Positions 1-9,354 of a DNA stretch of 64,000 nucleotides are shown one piece after another. A program made the position numbers and the translations under genes. Under the pieces are notes generated by a model. The model made no database searches and was not told the origin of the DNA. It saw only the letters and a program-made list of their open reading frames with translations. The stretch covers positions 1 through 64,000 of the forward strand of contig WHST01000023.1 of NCBI GenBank assembly GCA_009379955.1. Direction: 5' to 3'. The stretch comes from Streptosporangiales bacterium (GTDB lineage: Bacteria; Actinomycetota; Actinomycetes; Streptosporangiales; WHST01). Position 1 is the first letter of the stretch. Every line of letters begins with the position of its first letter.

Positions 1-91
1 AGGACTTCGCCCGCCGAGACCAGCCGATCAGTTGCTCCCGCTCGGCACCGGTCAACACCAACTCCGCCTTCGGACGCCCAGTTCTCGGCAT
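1..91 (-). CDS. IS630-type transposase, N-terminal fragment cut by window edge
   Basis: Thirty codons are visible, read leftward from an ATG at 91, and the frame is open to base 1. The protein begins MPRTGRPKAELVLTGAERE and continues with a basic stretch, which is the usual opening of IS630-family DDE transposases (N-terminal helix-turn-helix). The catalytic part lies outside the window, so it is unknown whether the element is intact. Bases 92-136, between this start and the thioesterase stop, are AT-richer than the surroundings and could hold the terminal inverted repeat, but the other end is not available to compare. Recognition rests on the N-terminal motif only. Confidence 0.65.
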   Translation of the reverse strand, partial: MPRTGRPKAELVLTGAEREQLIGWSRRAKS

Positions 92-136
92 GCCACCACC
101 ATACCGACTTAACCTACGAATTAACGACGGGACACA

Positions 137-550
137 CTAGCTCTCCGCGCCAAACGCGCCGAGGCGGGCCTTCTCGTCCGCGGTCAGCCGGCGGGGGCGG
201 GCGGCGGCGAAGTCGTACGGCACCAGCGTCGTGGAGGCGGTCGCGTAGACCGCATGGTCGCCGTCGTGGATCTCGTACGCCACGTCGAACGCCGCCGCGC
301 CGATCCTGGTCACCCACACGTCGATCGGGACCGGCGCGGACCGGTGCTCCAGCGGCCGCCGGTACCTGATCTCGTGGCCCGCGACCAGGACGCCTGTGGT
401 GAGCATGTCCCACGGGCCGTCCTGCGCGAGGCGCTCGAAGAGGTCGACGCGCGCCTCCTCGAGGTACTGCACGAACACCACGTTGTTGACGTGCCCGTAC
501 CTGTCCATGTCTCCCCAGCGGAGTGGACAGCGGAACCGGTGCCGCGCCAC
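137..550 (-). CDS. acyl-CoA thioesterase, 4HBT hotdog family
   Basis: The 137-residue protein has the length and opening motif of single-hotdog 4-hydroxybenzoyl-CoA-type thioesterases: RWGDMDRYGHVNN at residues 11-23, where the Asp and the HVNN segment form the active-site region, followed by an EEAR helix. It should hydrolyse an acyl-CoA thioester in the cytoplasm; the acyl group cannot be told from sequence. It starts with GTG three bases after the stop of ettA and is very probably co-transcribed with it. A thioesterase beside EttA is also known in mycobacteria (Rv2475c/Rv2477c), so this is a conserved actinobacterial pairing. Its downstream end abuts the IS630-like fragment. Confidence 0.85.
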   Translation of the reverse strand: MARHRFRCPLRWGDMDRYGHVNNVVFVQYLEEARVDLFERLAQDGPWDMLTTGVLVAGHEIRYRRPLEHRSAPVPIDVWVTRIGAAAFDVAYEIHDGDHAVYATASTTLVPYDFAAARPRRLTADEKARLGAFGAES

Positions 551-553
551 GCG

Positions 554-2230
<1,677 letters not shown>

Positions 2231-2290
2231 GTCTCCAGGCTACAGGGCATGCCTCGCACCTGAGTCGTCAGCGCGGCATAGGCTTCCTCC

Positions 2291-3418
2291 GTGCGGGTCA
2301 CCGATGTCGAGGTCCACGTCGTCAACGTTCCCTTGCGCAACCCGTTCGCCAGCTCCTTCGAGACCAAGACCGGCAACACCAGGACGGTGGTGCGGCTGCG
2401 CACCGACGACGGCCTGGAGGGCTGGGGCGAGACGATGGCCGGCCGGCCGGTTGCCGCGCTCGTCGGGGAGCTCGCGGCCGAGCTGCTCGACCGGAGCCCG
2501 TTCGACCTCGAGGCGTTCCACCGGCGCGTGCACATGGTGCCGTTCTTCCACGGGTACCTGGGCTACGCGGCGATCGCGGCGCTCGACGTCGCCTGCTGGG
2601 ACCTCATCGGCAAGGCCACCGGCCGGCCGCTCGTCGACCTGCTCGGCGGACGGTTCCGCGAGACCGTGCCGCTCACCGCACTGGTCACCCGCGCCGACAC
2701 CGGCGACGCCGCCCCCGAGCGGCTGCCGGAGACCCTCGCACAGCACGCGGCGCGCGTCGTGGAGTCCACCGGGTTCCGCGCGGTCAAGCTGAAGGGCACG
2801 TCCGACGTACGCGGCGACGTCGCGATCCTGCGGGCGCTGCGCACCGCCCTCCCCGACATCGCGCTGCGCGTCGACCCCAACGCCGCGTGGTCGGTGCAGG
2901 ACACCGTCAGCGCGGCCGCGGCCATCGAGGAGCTCGACCTGGAGTACCTCGAAGACCCGTGTGCGGGCATCGAGGGCATGAGCGCCGTCCACGAACGCGT
3001 GCGGGTGCCCCTCTGCACGAACATGTGCGTGGTGCGGTTCGAGGACTTCGCGCCCGCGGTCCGCGCCCGTGCGGTCGACATCGTGCACGGCGACGTCTTC
3101 AAGTGGGGCGGCGTTGCCGTCACCAAGGCGCTCGCTGCCCACTGCGAGACGTTCTCCCTCGGCATGAACATGCACAGCGGCGGCGAGCTCGGCGTCGCGA
3201 CCGCGGCCCATCTCGCCCTGGTCGGCAGCACGCCGGTGCTCGACCGGTCCATCGACAGCATGTACTACCTGCACAGCGACGACATCGTCACCGAGCCGTT
3301 CACCGTCGCCGGCGGCGCGCTCGCGGTGCCGCACGCGCCGGGCCTCGGGGTCACCGTCGACGAGGACAAGCTGGGTCACTACGCCGAGCTCAACCGCACC
3401 CAGGGCGACCTCGCCTGA
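2291..3418 (+). CDS. enolase-superfamily enzyme with glucarate-dehydratase-type active site
   Basis: A 375-residue mandelate racemase/muconate lactonizing enzyme-like protein: N-terminal capping domain (about 1-125) then TIM barrel. The barrel shows KLK at 166-168, metal ligand Asp195 in RVDPNAAW, Glu in EYLEDP, then TNM where the third ligand falls, then an Asp in HGDVFKWGG and MHSGGELG at the last strands. KxK plus Asp/Glu/Asn ligands and an Asp-His dyad match the glucarate dehydratase subgroup better than classic mandelate racemases, so proton abstraction followed by dehydration of an acid sugar is likely; substrate unknown. The length is shorter than true glucarate dehydratase. GTG start; it is divergent from ettA and stands alone before a shared terminator. 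Confidence 0.8.
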   Translation: MRVTDVEVHVVNVPLRNPFASSFETKTGNTRTVVRLRTDDGLEGWGETMAGRPVAALVGELAAELLDRSPFDLEAFHRRVHMVPFFHGYLGYAAIAALDVACWDLIGKATGRPLVDLLGGRFRETVPLTALVTRADTGDAAPERLPETLAQHAARVVESTGFRAVKLKGTSDVRGDVAILRALRTALPDIALRVDPNAAWSVQDTVSAAAAIEELDLEYLEDPCAGIEGMSAVHERVRVPLCTNMCVVRFEDFAPAVRARAVDIVHGDVFKWGGVAVTKALAAHCETFSLGMNMHSGGELGVATAAHLALVGSTPVLDRSIDSMYYLHSDDIVTEPFTVAGGALAVPHAPGLGVTVDEDKLGHYAELNRTQGDLA

Positions 3419-3434
3419 CGCCGGACGACGAAGA

Positions 3435-3473
3435 AGGGCGCCCGCCCCGCCGACCGGCGGGTGCGAGCGCCCT
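3435..3473. terminator. bidirectional hairpin terminator between convergent genes
   Basis: AGGGCGC at 3435-3441 pairs with GCGCCCT at 3467-3473, and an inner CCGCC/GGCGG stem extends the hairpin. It lies in the 71-base gap between the convergent enolase-superfamily gene and the M6 protease gene, so it can serve both. There is no long T run, as is common in high-GC actinobacteria. Confidence 0.6.
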
Positions 3474-3489
3474 CTCCTCGGGCTGATAC

Positions 3490-5772
3490 CTACTTCGCGG
3501 GCACGACCCGCACCTTCATGGTGTTGCCACCACCGGTCTGCCCCGTGACCTGGATCTTGACGCCGACGCCGGCGACCTTCACCGAGTGCTGCGGGTTCTT
3601 GCCCGACCAGTAGGCGTTCGGCTTGCTGTCGTCGAACGTCCTGACGGCCGGCTGCGCCTTGACGTTGGCCACGACCACCTGCCAGTGCTCGCCCTTCTGG
3701 ACCTCGTTGCTCAGCCTGATCGGGTCGGTGCGCTCGACGCCGAAGGTCGCGTCGAACGGCTGCCTGCGGTTGCTCAGCAGCGACCCGTCGCTGAAGGTGA
3801 TCGGCTTGTAGTGCGCGTCGACCGGGAGGACCAGGCCCTTGCCCGGATGGACGCTGGTGTTGTTGTCGGCCTGGGTCTCGTCCCAGTAGGTGATCAGCAG
3901 GCCGTTCTGGTACGGGAACTGCTGCACCCAGTCGGGCTTGGAGTTCGCGTGACCGTACAGGTACGGACCGGTCTTCAGGGTCCTGTCGTAGTCGACGTAC
4001 TGCCGGTTCTCGGCGAGGTAGTAGCGACCCTTCATCTCGGTGTTCGTCCCGGTCATCCGGGTGAATCCCCGAGCCGTCCAGCCGTTGGTGCCGCTCTCGA
4101 CGTCGTCGGAGAAGACCGTCTCGTCACCGGCCTTGACCGCGAAGTCGTCGAGGAAGATGCCCGCGCCGTGGGTGTTGGCGTCGGAGGCGTAGCGGAACCT
4201 GACCTCGACCTCCTTGCCGGCGTACGCCGAGAGGTCGTACGAGAGGTCGGTCCACTTCTCGTCGGACGAGCCGTCGATCGGGTCGCCGACCTTCTCCCAC
4301 GAGGCGCCGCCGTCGGTGGACGCCTCGACGTAGCCGAAGTCGTAACCCTCCTCGGTGTCGTACCAGGCCTTGGCCGACAGCGTCGCCCCGGTGGCACCGG
4401 TCAGGTCGACGGACCTGGCGAGCGTGTTGTTCAGCTCGTCGCCCTCACCGCTCCACCACTCGTACTCGCCCGAGGCTGGTTTGTTGTAGTCGGTGACGAC
4501 CTTCTTCTCCGGCAGCACCACCACGAGGGCCTGCGGGTTGGCTGTCGTGCGTTCGGCCACGCCGAGCGTGTGCTTCGACGTGTCGTCGTGCACCGCGACC
4601 TCGTAGTCGAGCCAGCCGAGCTGCAGCTTCTCCCACGCGCCCATGTAGCCCGGCGTCGTGCCGATGGTGCCCTTTCCGTGGCCCAGCCACGAGCCCGCCG
4701 ACATCAGCGACCAGAACCCGGTGCCGTTCTCGCCGCCCTGGGTGTCGTACAGGTCGGGCAGGCCGAGGTCGTGGCCGTACTCGTGCGCGAACACGCCGAG
4801 ACCGCCGTTCTCCGGCTCGGTCGTGTAGTCGCGGACGAAGATGCCGCTGTCGCCGATCGGCGTGCCGCCGCTCTGGTTGAACTCGGGGCCGGTCGCGTCG
4901 TTGGGGAACGCGGACCAGCGGTGCGACCAGATCGCGTCCTCACCCTGGGCGCCGCCGCCTGCCTCCTCGCCCTCACCCGCGTGGATCAGCTGGATGTGGT
5001 CGATGTAGCCGTCGGCCTCGTCGAAGTTGCCGTCGGCGTCGAAGTCGAAGCGGTCCCACTTGTCGAACGTGGCGAGGTACTGCTTGATCTCCTCGTCGGT
5101 CTTGCCCTGGGCCTTCTCGTTGTCGAACCAGGCGGTGCTGCAGTCCTTGACGAAGTTCCAGTAGGCGTCGGACTCGGGGATCTCGTTGGAGCCGTAGCGG
5201 GCCTCGTTGTACGGCACCTTCACCCAGGCGCTCACGTCGCCGTCGACGGTGTACTTGCCCGAGGACTGCTTGAGGTAGAAGTCGGCGAAGGACTCGCCGG
5301 TCTTGCCGAAGAACATCTTCTTGAAGTGGTCCTGGCTGAAGTCCTTCTCCCAGTACGTCGAGTTGTCGACCTTCTGGTCGGGCGCCGGGATCTCGTTACG
5401 CACCGGGCCGGCCTCGCCACCGGTACGCGGGTCGGTCTGGTCGCCGAACTCGCACAGGATGGTGAAGAGCTGGTCGGTCTTCGGTGCGGACATCTGGGCG
5501 TACCGGCCCTTGCCCAGCTTGACGACGTTGGACTCGCCGCGGCGTTCGGTCTTCACCTCGCCGCGCAGCACCTTCTCCAGTGCCTCCCGCTTGTTAGCGC
5601 GGCGCTTCGACTCCTTGGGGTCCGGGAGGTCGTCGTGCCGATGTTTGGCCGACGTGCCCTGGTTGCCGTCGTGCGCGGGCGGCGGCGACGCGGACGCCGT
5701 CCCCTGCAGCAACGCACCGCCGAGCGTGGCGACGGCCGCAGCGGCCACCACACCCCTCGTCAGGTTCCTCAC
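3490..5772 (-). CDS. secreted M6 metalloprotease, immune inhibitor A type
   Basis: The 760-residue precursor begins with a Sec signal peptide (MRNLTRGVVAAAAVATLGG, cleavage near ASA at about 28), then a propeptide rich in charged residues. The zinc site is HEYGH (His330, Glu331, His334) followed by DLGLPDLYD, the signature of M6 peptidases. The region before it has TILCEFGDQ and the conserved GYIDHIQLIHAGEGEE segment of immune inhibitor A proteins; after it come a MAM/jelly-roll-like part (DDFAVKAGDE) and a C-terminal beta domain. It is expected to be an extracellular protease that degrades proteins or peptides. GTG start at 5772 is preceded by AAGGAG. It is a single gene ending at a terminator shared with the enolase-family gene. 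Confidence 0.92.
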   Translation of the reverse strand: MRNLTRGVVAAAAVATLGGALLQGTASASPPPAHDGNQGTSAKHRHDDLPDPKESKRRANKREALEKVLRGEVKTERRGESNVVKLGKGRYAQMSAPKTDQLFTILCEFGDQTDPRTGGEAGPVRNEIPAPDQKVDNSTYWEKDFSQDHFKKMFFGKTGESFADFYLKQSSGKYTVDGDVSAWVKVPYNEARYGSNEIPESDAYWNFVKDCSTAWFDNEKAQGKTDEEIKQYLATFDKWDRFDFDADGNFDEADGYIDHIQLIHAGEGEEAGGGAQGEDAIWSHRWSAFPNDATGPEFNQSGGTPIGDSGIFVRDYTTEPENGGLGVFAHEYGHDLGLPDLYDTQGGENGTGFWSLMSAGSWLGHGKGTIGTTPGYMGAWEKLQLGWLDYEVAVHDDTSKHTLGVAERTTANPQALVVVLPEKKVVTDYNKPASGEYEWWSGEGDELNNTLARSVDLTGATGATLSAKAWYDTEEGYDFGYVEASTDGGASWEKVGDPIDGSSDEKWTDLSYDLSAYAGKEVEVRFRYASDANTHGAGIFLDDFAVKAGDETVFSDDVESGTNGWTARGFTRMTGTNTEMKGRYYLAENRQYVDYDRTLKTGPYLYGHANSKPDWVQQFPYQNGLLITYWDETQADNNTSVHPGKGLVLPVDAHYKPITFSDGSLLSNRRQPFDATFGVERTDPIRLSNEVQKGEHWQVVVANVKAQPAVRTFDDSKPNAYWSGKNPQHSVKVAGVGVKIQVTGQTGGGNTMKVRVVPAK

Positions 5773-5942
5773 CCGGGAACTCCTTCTCTGCCGGACATGT
5801 CGTCACGCGTTCGTGCGCGCGACGCTACAGCGAGACCAACGGCACGGTAGAACCCCCCGAGCGGGTTGTCACGCCACCACGCAACGTACCGACCGACGGT
5901 GACCGTCGCCACGCGGCCACGGGTGACGGGAGCGTGAGGGGG

Positions 5943-7601
5943 TCACGCCCGGACGGCGACGGCGAGCTCGCGACGGATCTCGGCGTGGGCGTCGAGCTCG
6001 TTCTCGACGGGCCCGACGACGTGCTCTCGCACACTGCGTGAGACCTCGTCACGCAGTGACGTGACGAGGCCTTCGCGGCGGTGCCGCGCGGTCGAGCGCA
6101 CGCCCAGCCGGGAGAGCAGGTCGATGCCCAGGCCAAGGACGATCGCCCCGCCCGCGAGCACGGCGGCCACCAGCGACCAGGCGCCGTTGCCGAGGACGAG
6201 GCCGGCGACGGCCACCACCGGTGCGGCGCAGAGCGCGCACAGCAGCAGCAGCAGCTGGGCCAGCCACGCCAGCCGCCACCAGACCGGGATGCGCCCGATA
6301 CCGACGTCGGCGTCGGCGAGCACCCGGTCGACGACGTCGACGAGCTCGTCGGCGCGCGAGCGGCTCGCGTCGCGCAGCAGGCCCGGCCACGGGACCGGCA
6401 GGCCGGCCGAGGCCGACGCCGAGACCACGCGCAGCGCCCCGTCGACCTGCGCCAGCTGGATCGGCGCGCCGGACGGCGTGTGGTCGCCGGAGAGGCCGGT
6501 GAGCGCCTCGCCGCCCGGCAGCCGCAGCGTCGGCGTGCGGCGGAGCCTGCGGGCGAGGCGGAACGGCGGCCAGCCCGTGACGCGAAGGCCGTGCCGGCGG
6601 GTGCCCTCGGCGACCGCGGTCGCCAGGGTGCCGACGCCGGCGGCGTCGCTGATCGTCGTCACGAGCTCGTCGCGTGCCCGCGACCCGACGGTCTCGGTCC
6701 CGGAGAACACGGACTCGGTCACCCCGAGCCCGTCCGGCTCCTGCTCCTCGTCGGGCTCGACGGGGCGTTCGGAGTCGCAGTACGCGTCGAGGCGGCTGCC
6801 GATGCTCGCGATGTCGGCGGTGAGCCGGTCGGCGGCGGCCCGCTTCTCGCGGACGGTCTGCTCGAGCAGGGTCCGCAGCCCCTCCGCTCCCGCCTCGGCC
6901 GTGGCGGACGTCGGGACGACGCGGACCCCCTCGAGCCCGTCCTCCTCGACGAGCAGCCGGCGCAGGTCGGCCTCGCAGGCGGCGACCTCGTCGGCCTCGA
7001 GCCGGTCGACCTGGTTGAGCGCGACGATGACGACGTTGCCGTGTCCCGCCATCGGCTGGAGGAACTCCTCGTGGACGACGCGGTCGGCGTACTTCTGCGG
7101 GTCCATCACCCAGACGAGGGCGTCGACGAGGTCGACGAGGCGCTTGACCTCGTGCAGGTGCGACGGGTCGTCGGAGTCGTGGTCGGGCAGGTCGAGCAGG
7201 ACCAGCCCCGCCAGCGGGGACGGTGCGGTGTCGAGCACGGTGTCTCTCGCGACCCGGTGCTGCGCGGGGACGCCGAGCCAGTCGAGGAGGGCGGCGGCGC
7301 CGTCGAGTCCCCAGACGCAGGCGTGGACCGCGCCGGTGGTCGGGCGGCGGACGCCCACCGCCGAGAGGTCGATGCCGGACAGGGCGTTGAACAGCGACGA
7401 CTTGCCGCTGCCCGTCGACCCCGCGAGCGCGACGACGGTGTGGTCGGCGGAGAGCCGCTGCCGGTCCCTGGCCCGCTCGAGGACGCGGACGGCGGCCGCC
7501 AGCTCGGCGGCGGGCAGGCGCCCCTCGCCGAGGTCGACCGCGCGAGTAAGGGCGTCTATCCGCTCCGCCAGCTCGCCCGACGGCGGCGGGTGCTCAGTCA
7601 C
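5943..7601 (-). CDS. dynamin-like GTPase with C-terminal membrane segments (second of pair)
   Basis: A 552-residue protein with a GTPase domain: G1 GSTGSGKSS at 61-69, G3-like LLDLPDHDSDD near 135, and NQVD (G4-like) in IVALNQVDRLE. Two hydrophobic segments near residues 420-480 (LAQLLLLLCALCAAPVVAVA and WSLVAAVLAGGAIVLGLGI) anchor it in the membrane, followed by a helical tail. Such YfjP/dynamin-like GTPases are often miscalled ABC proteins. GTG start at 7601 overlaps the stop of the upstream GTPase by GTGA, so the two are translationally coupled. The soluble-plus-membrane pair resembles Streptomyces DynA/DynB, which act at the division septum; that link is inference. Confidence 0.8.
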   Translation of the reverse strand: MTEHPPPSGELAERIDALTRAVDLGEGRLPAAELAAAVRVLERARDRQRLSADHTVVALAGSTGSGKSSLFNALSGIDLSAVGVRRPTTGAVHACVWGLDGAAALLDWLGVPAQHRVARDTVLDTAPSPLAGLVLLDLPDHDSDDPSHLHEVKRLVDLVDALVWVMDPQKYADRVVHEEFLQPMAGHGNVVIVALNQVDRLEADEVAACEADLRRLLVEEDGLEGVRVVPTSATAEAGAEGLRTLLEQTVREKRAAADRLTADIASIGSRLDAYCDSERPVEPDEEQEPDGLGVTESVFSGTETVGSRARDELVTTISDAAGVGTLATAVAEGTRRHGLRVTGWPPFRLARRLRRTPTLRLPGGEALTGLSGDHTPSGAPIQLAQVDGALRVVSASASAGLPVPWPGLLRDASRSRADELVDVVDRVLADADVGIGRIPVWWRLAWLAQLLLLLCALCAAPVVAVAGLVLGNGAWSLVAAVLAGGAIVLGLGIDLLSRLGVRSTARHRREGLVTSLRDEVSRSVREHVVGPVENELDAHAEIRRELAVAVRA

Positions 7602-9268
7602 CGGCGAGCCGCGTCGAGGCCGAACTGCACCTCGCGCAGGCGATCGGCACCGTTGTCCGGCACCTGGGTACGGCGGAGTAGATCCCGGTATCGCTCCGCT
7701 TCGGCCTCGAGTAGCCCATGCGTCTCCCCCTGCAGGTCCCTTCGGACGGTCGCCGCGTGCCGGCGTACCGCCTCCCCCCCGAAGATCGACTCGAGCAGCT
7801 TCCTTGACGCCCGGGTCGCACTGCGCGCCACCGCGACCTCGGTGCCCGTGGCGGCACCCACCGGTGTCACGGTGACAAGCACGAGGATAAGGCCAAGGAC
7901 CACCGCGTCGTAGTCCGGAGTGGGCGAACCGTCGTCGGACGACGCCTCGTGCACGAGCTGTGTCACTCGGTCCTGCCAGCCATTCACGACGTCACGGACA
8001 GAAGCAGTCAGCTCGGCGGATACGCGACGCGGGTCATCCGGCGCGCCCGCCAGCACGGCCTCGCCGGCGGATCCCTGTGCCCACCGCCCGCTCACGTGTT
8101 CGACGAGTTGCGCGGCGTGAGCGAGCAGCATCGCCTGGACACCCTCGGCGAACGCGGCACGGAGCTCGGTGACCTGGGTCGAGGTGGCACCAGCGTGCAC
8201 CGCCCGCACCATCTCGCCGGAGCCGACGAGCTCGCGCCACCGGGTGAGCACGTCACCGCGGACCAGCGAGCCGTCGAGCGTCGCGTTGTCGACGCCCTGG
8301 CCCGCCACCGCGGACGCCTCGTCGACGACAGACAGGAGCTCGGCGACGATCTCGTCCTGCTGCTCGGCGACCCGCGTCACCGGGATGAGCCGTTCGCCGA
8401 AGCTGTCGATCGCGCCGTCGAGCGTCTCGCGGACGAGGGTCTGCCTGGCCTCGTCGTCCGAGGCGACGTGCGCGAGCCAGCCGCGCAATGACGCGATGGC
8501 CTCCTCACCGAGCAGCTCGCCCCGCTCGACCTCGGGGAGGACGAAGAACGGCGCGTCACCGAGCCCCCGCGCGTGGAGCAACTGCGCCAGGTGCTCGCTC
8601 GCCTCCTGCCTGCTGCCCTCGGGACAGCGGTCGATGACGACGGCGACCGCCACGCCGCGGTCGCGGGCGGTGTGGAGGAACGACCACGGCACCGCATCGG
8701 CGTAGCGTGCTGCGGTGGTGACGAACAACCACAGGTCGGCCGCGGCGAGCAGCTGGACGGCGAGCTCGCGGTTGGGTTCGACGACGGAGTCGAAGTCGGG
8801 CGCGTCGACGACCGCGAGGCCGACCGGCAAGGTGTCGCACCTGACGAGGTGCAGGATCCCCTCGTCCTCGGTGGCGTCGGTCACCTCGCCCCTCGACCTG
8901 GGCAGGGACGGCAGCACCCGGTCGTCGGCGAACCACGCCTCGTCACCCTCGCCGCAGATCAGCACCGGCGACCTGGTGGTCGGGCGGAGCACGCCCGCCG
9001 GGCTCACGGTGCGGCCGGCCAGCGCGTTGACGAGGGTGGACTTGCCCGAGCCGGTCGACCCGCCCACGACGGCGAGCAGCGGGGCGTCGAGCCGGGCGAG
9101 GCGGGGGAGCACGTAGTCGTCGATCTGCCGCGAGATCTCCGAACAGGCGCGCTGGGCGTCGTCGGCGCCCGGGATGCGGAGCGGGAACAGAGGTTCGGCG
9201 AGCCGATCGCGGAGGCGCCTCAACGCCTCCCCCATCTTGGCCCCGCCATGATCCACGCTGGGTAGCAT
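7598..9268 (-). CDS. dynamin-like GTPase (first of pair)
   Basis: A 556-residue GTPase read from ATG at 9268; a second in-frame ATG at 9235 (MGEALRR) is also possible. G1 is GSTGSGKST at 70-78; a switch region VLRPTTRSPV follows, then VVDAPDFDSV as the G3 DxxG equivalent, and AVVIDRCPEG in the G4 place. A short hydrophobic stretch (VVLGLILVLVTVTPVG) lies in the C-terminal third, followed by helices with Arg/Glu pairs typical of dynamin stalks. The frame is open further upstream to about 9950, but that part is antisense to the ligase gene and low-complexity, so it was not used. The GTGA overlap with the next gene suggests a stable heteromeric complex. Confidence 0.8.
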   Translation of the reverse strand: MLPSVDHGGAKMGEALRRLRDRLAEPLFPLRIPGADDAQRACSEISRQIDDYVLPRLARLDAPLLAVVGGSTGSGKSTLVNALAGRTVSPAGVLRPTTRSPVLICGEGDEAWFADDRVLPSLPRSRGEVTDATEDEGILHLVRCDTLPVGLAVVDAPDFDSVVEPNRELAVQLLAAADLWLFVTTAARYADAVPWSFLHTARDRGVAVAVVIDRCPEGSRQEASEHLAQLLHARGLGDAPFFVLPEVERGELLGEEAIASLRGWLAHVASDDEARQTLVRETLDGAIDSFGERLIPVTRVAEQQDEIVAELLSVVDEASAVAGQGVDNATLDGSLVRGDVLTRWRELVGSGEMVRAVHAGATSTQVTELRAAFAEGVQAMLLAHAAQLVEHVSGRWAQGSAGEAVLAGAPDDPRRVSAELTASVRDVVNGWQDRVTQLVHEASSDDGSPTPDYDAVVLGLILVLVTVTPVGAATGTEVAVARSATRASRKLLESIFGGEAVRRHAATVRRDLQGETHGLLEAEAERYRDLLRRTQVPDNGADRLREVQFGLDAARR

Positions 9269-9354
9269 GCCCGGTTCGCGTGGCCTGCGGCACGCCGGGG
9301 GCGGGTAAAGGGCAGGAAAACGCACGGTTGCTCGGACGGAGGGTGCGCGCGCGC

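Noticed and set aside
3586-5850. A 754-codon rightward frame opposite the M6 protease
   Set aside because: Composition is Val/Leu/Arg/Gly-rich low complexity and mirrors the protease gene; the HExxH and signal peptide are on the minus strand.
6061-7913. Two long rightward frames (about 604-610 codons) opposite the second GTPase
   Set aside because: They are shadows rich in Arg, Ser and Pro and overlap an intact GTPase gene.
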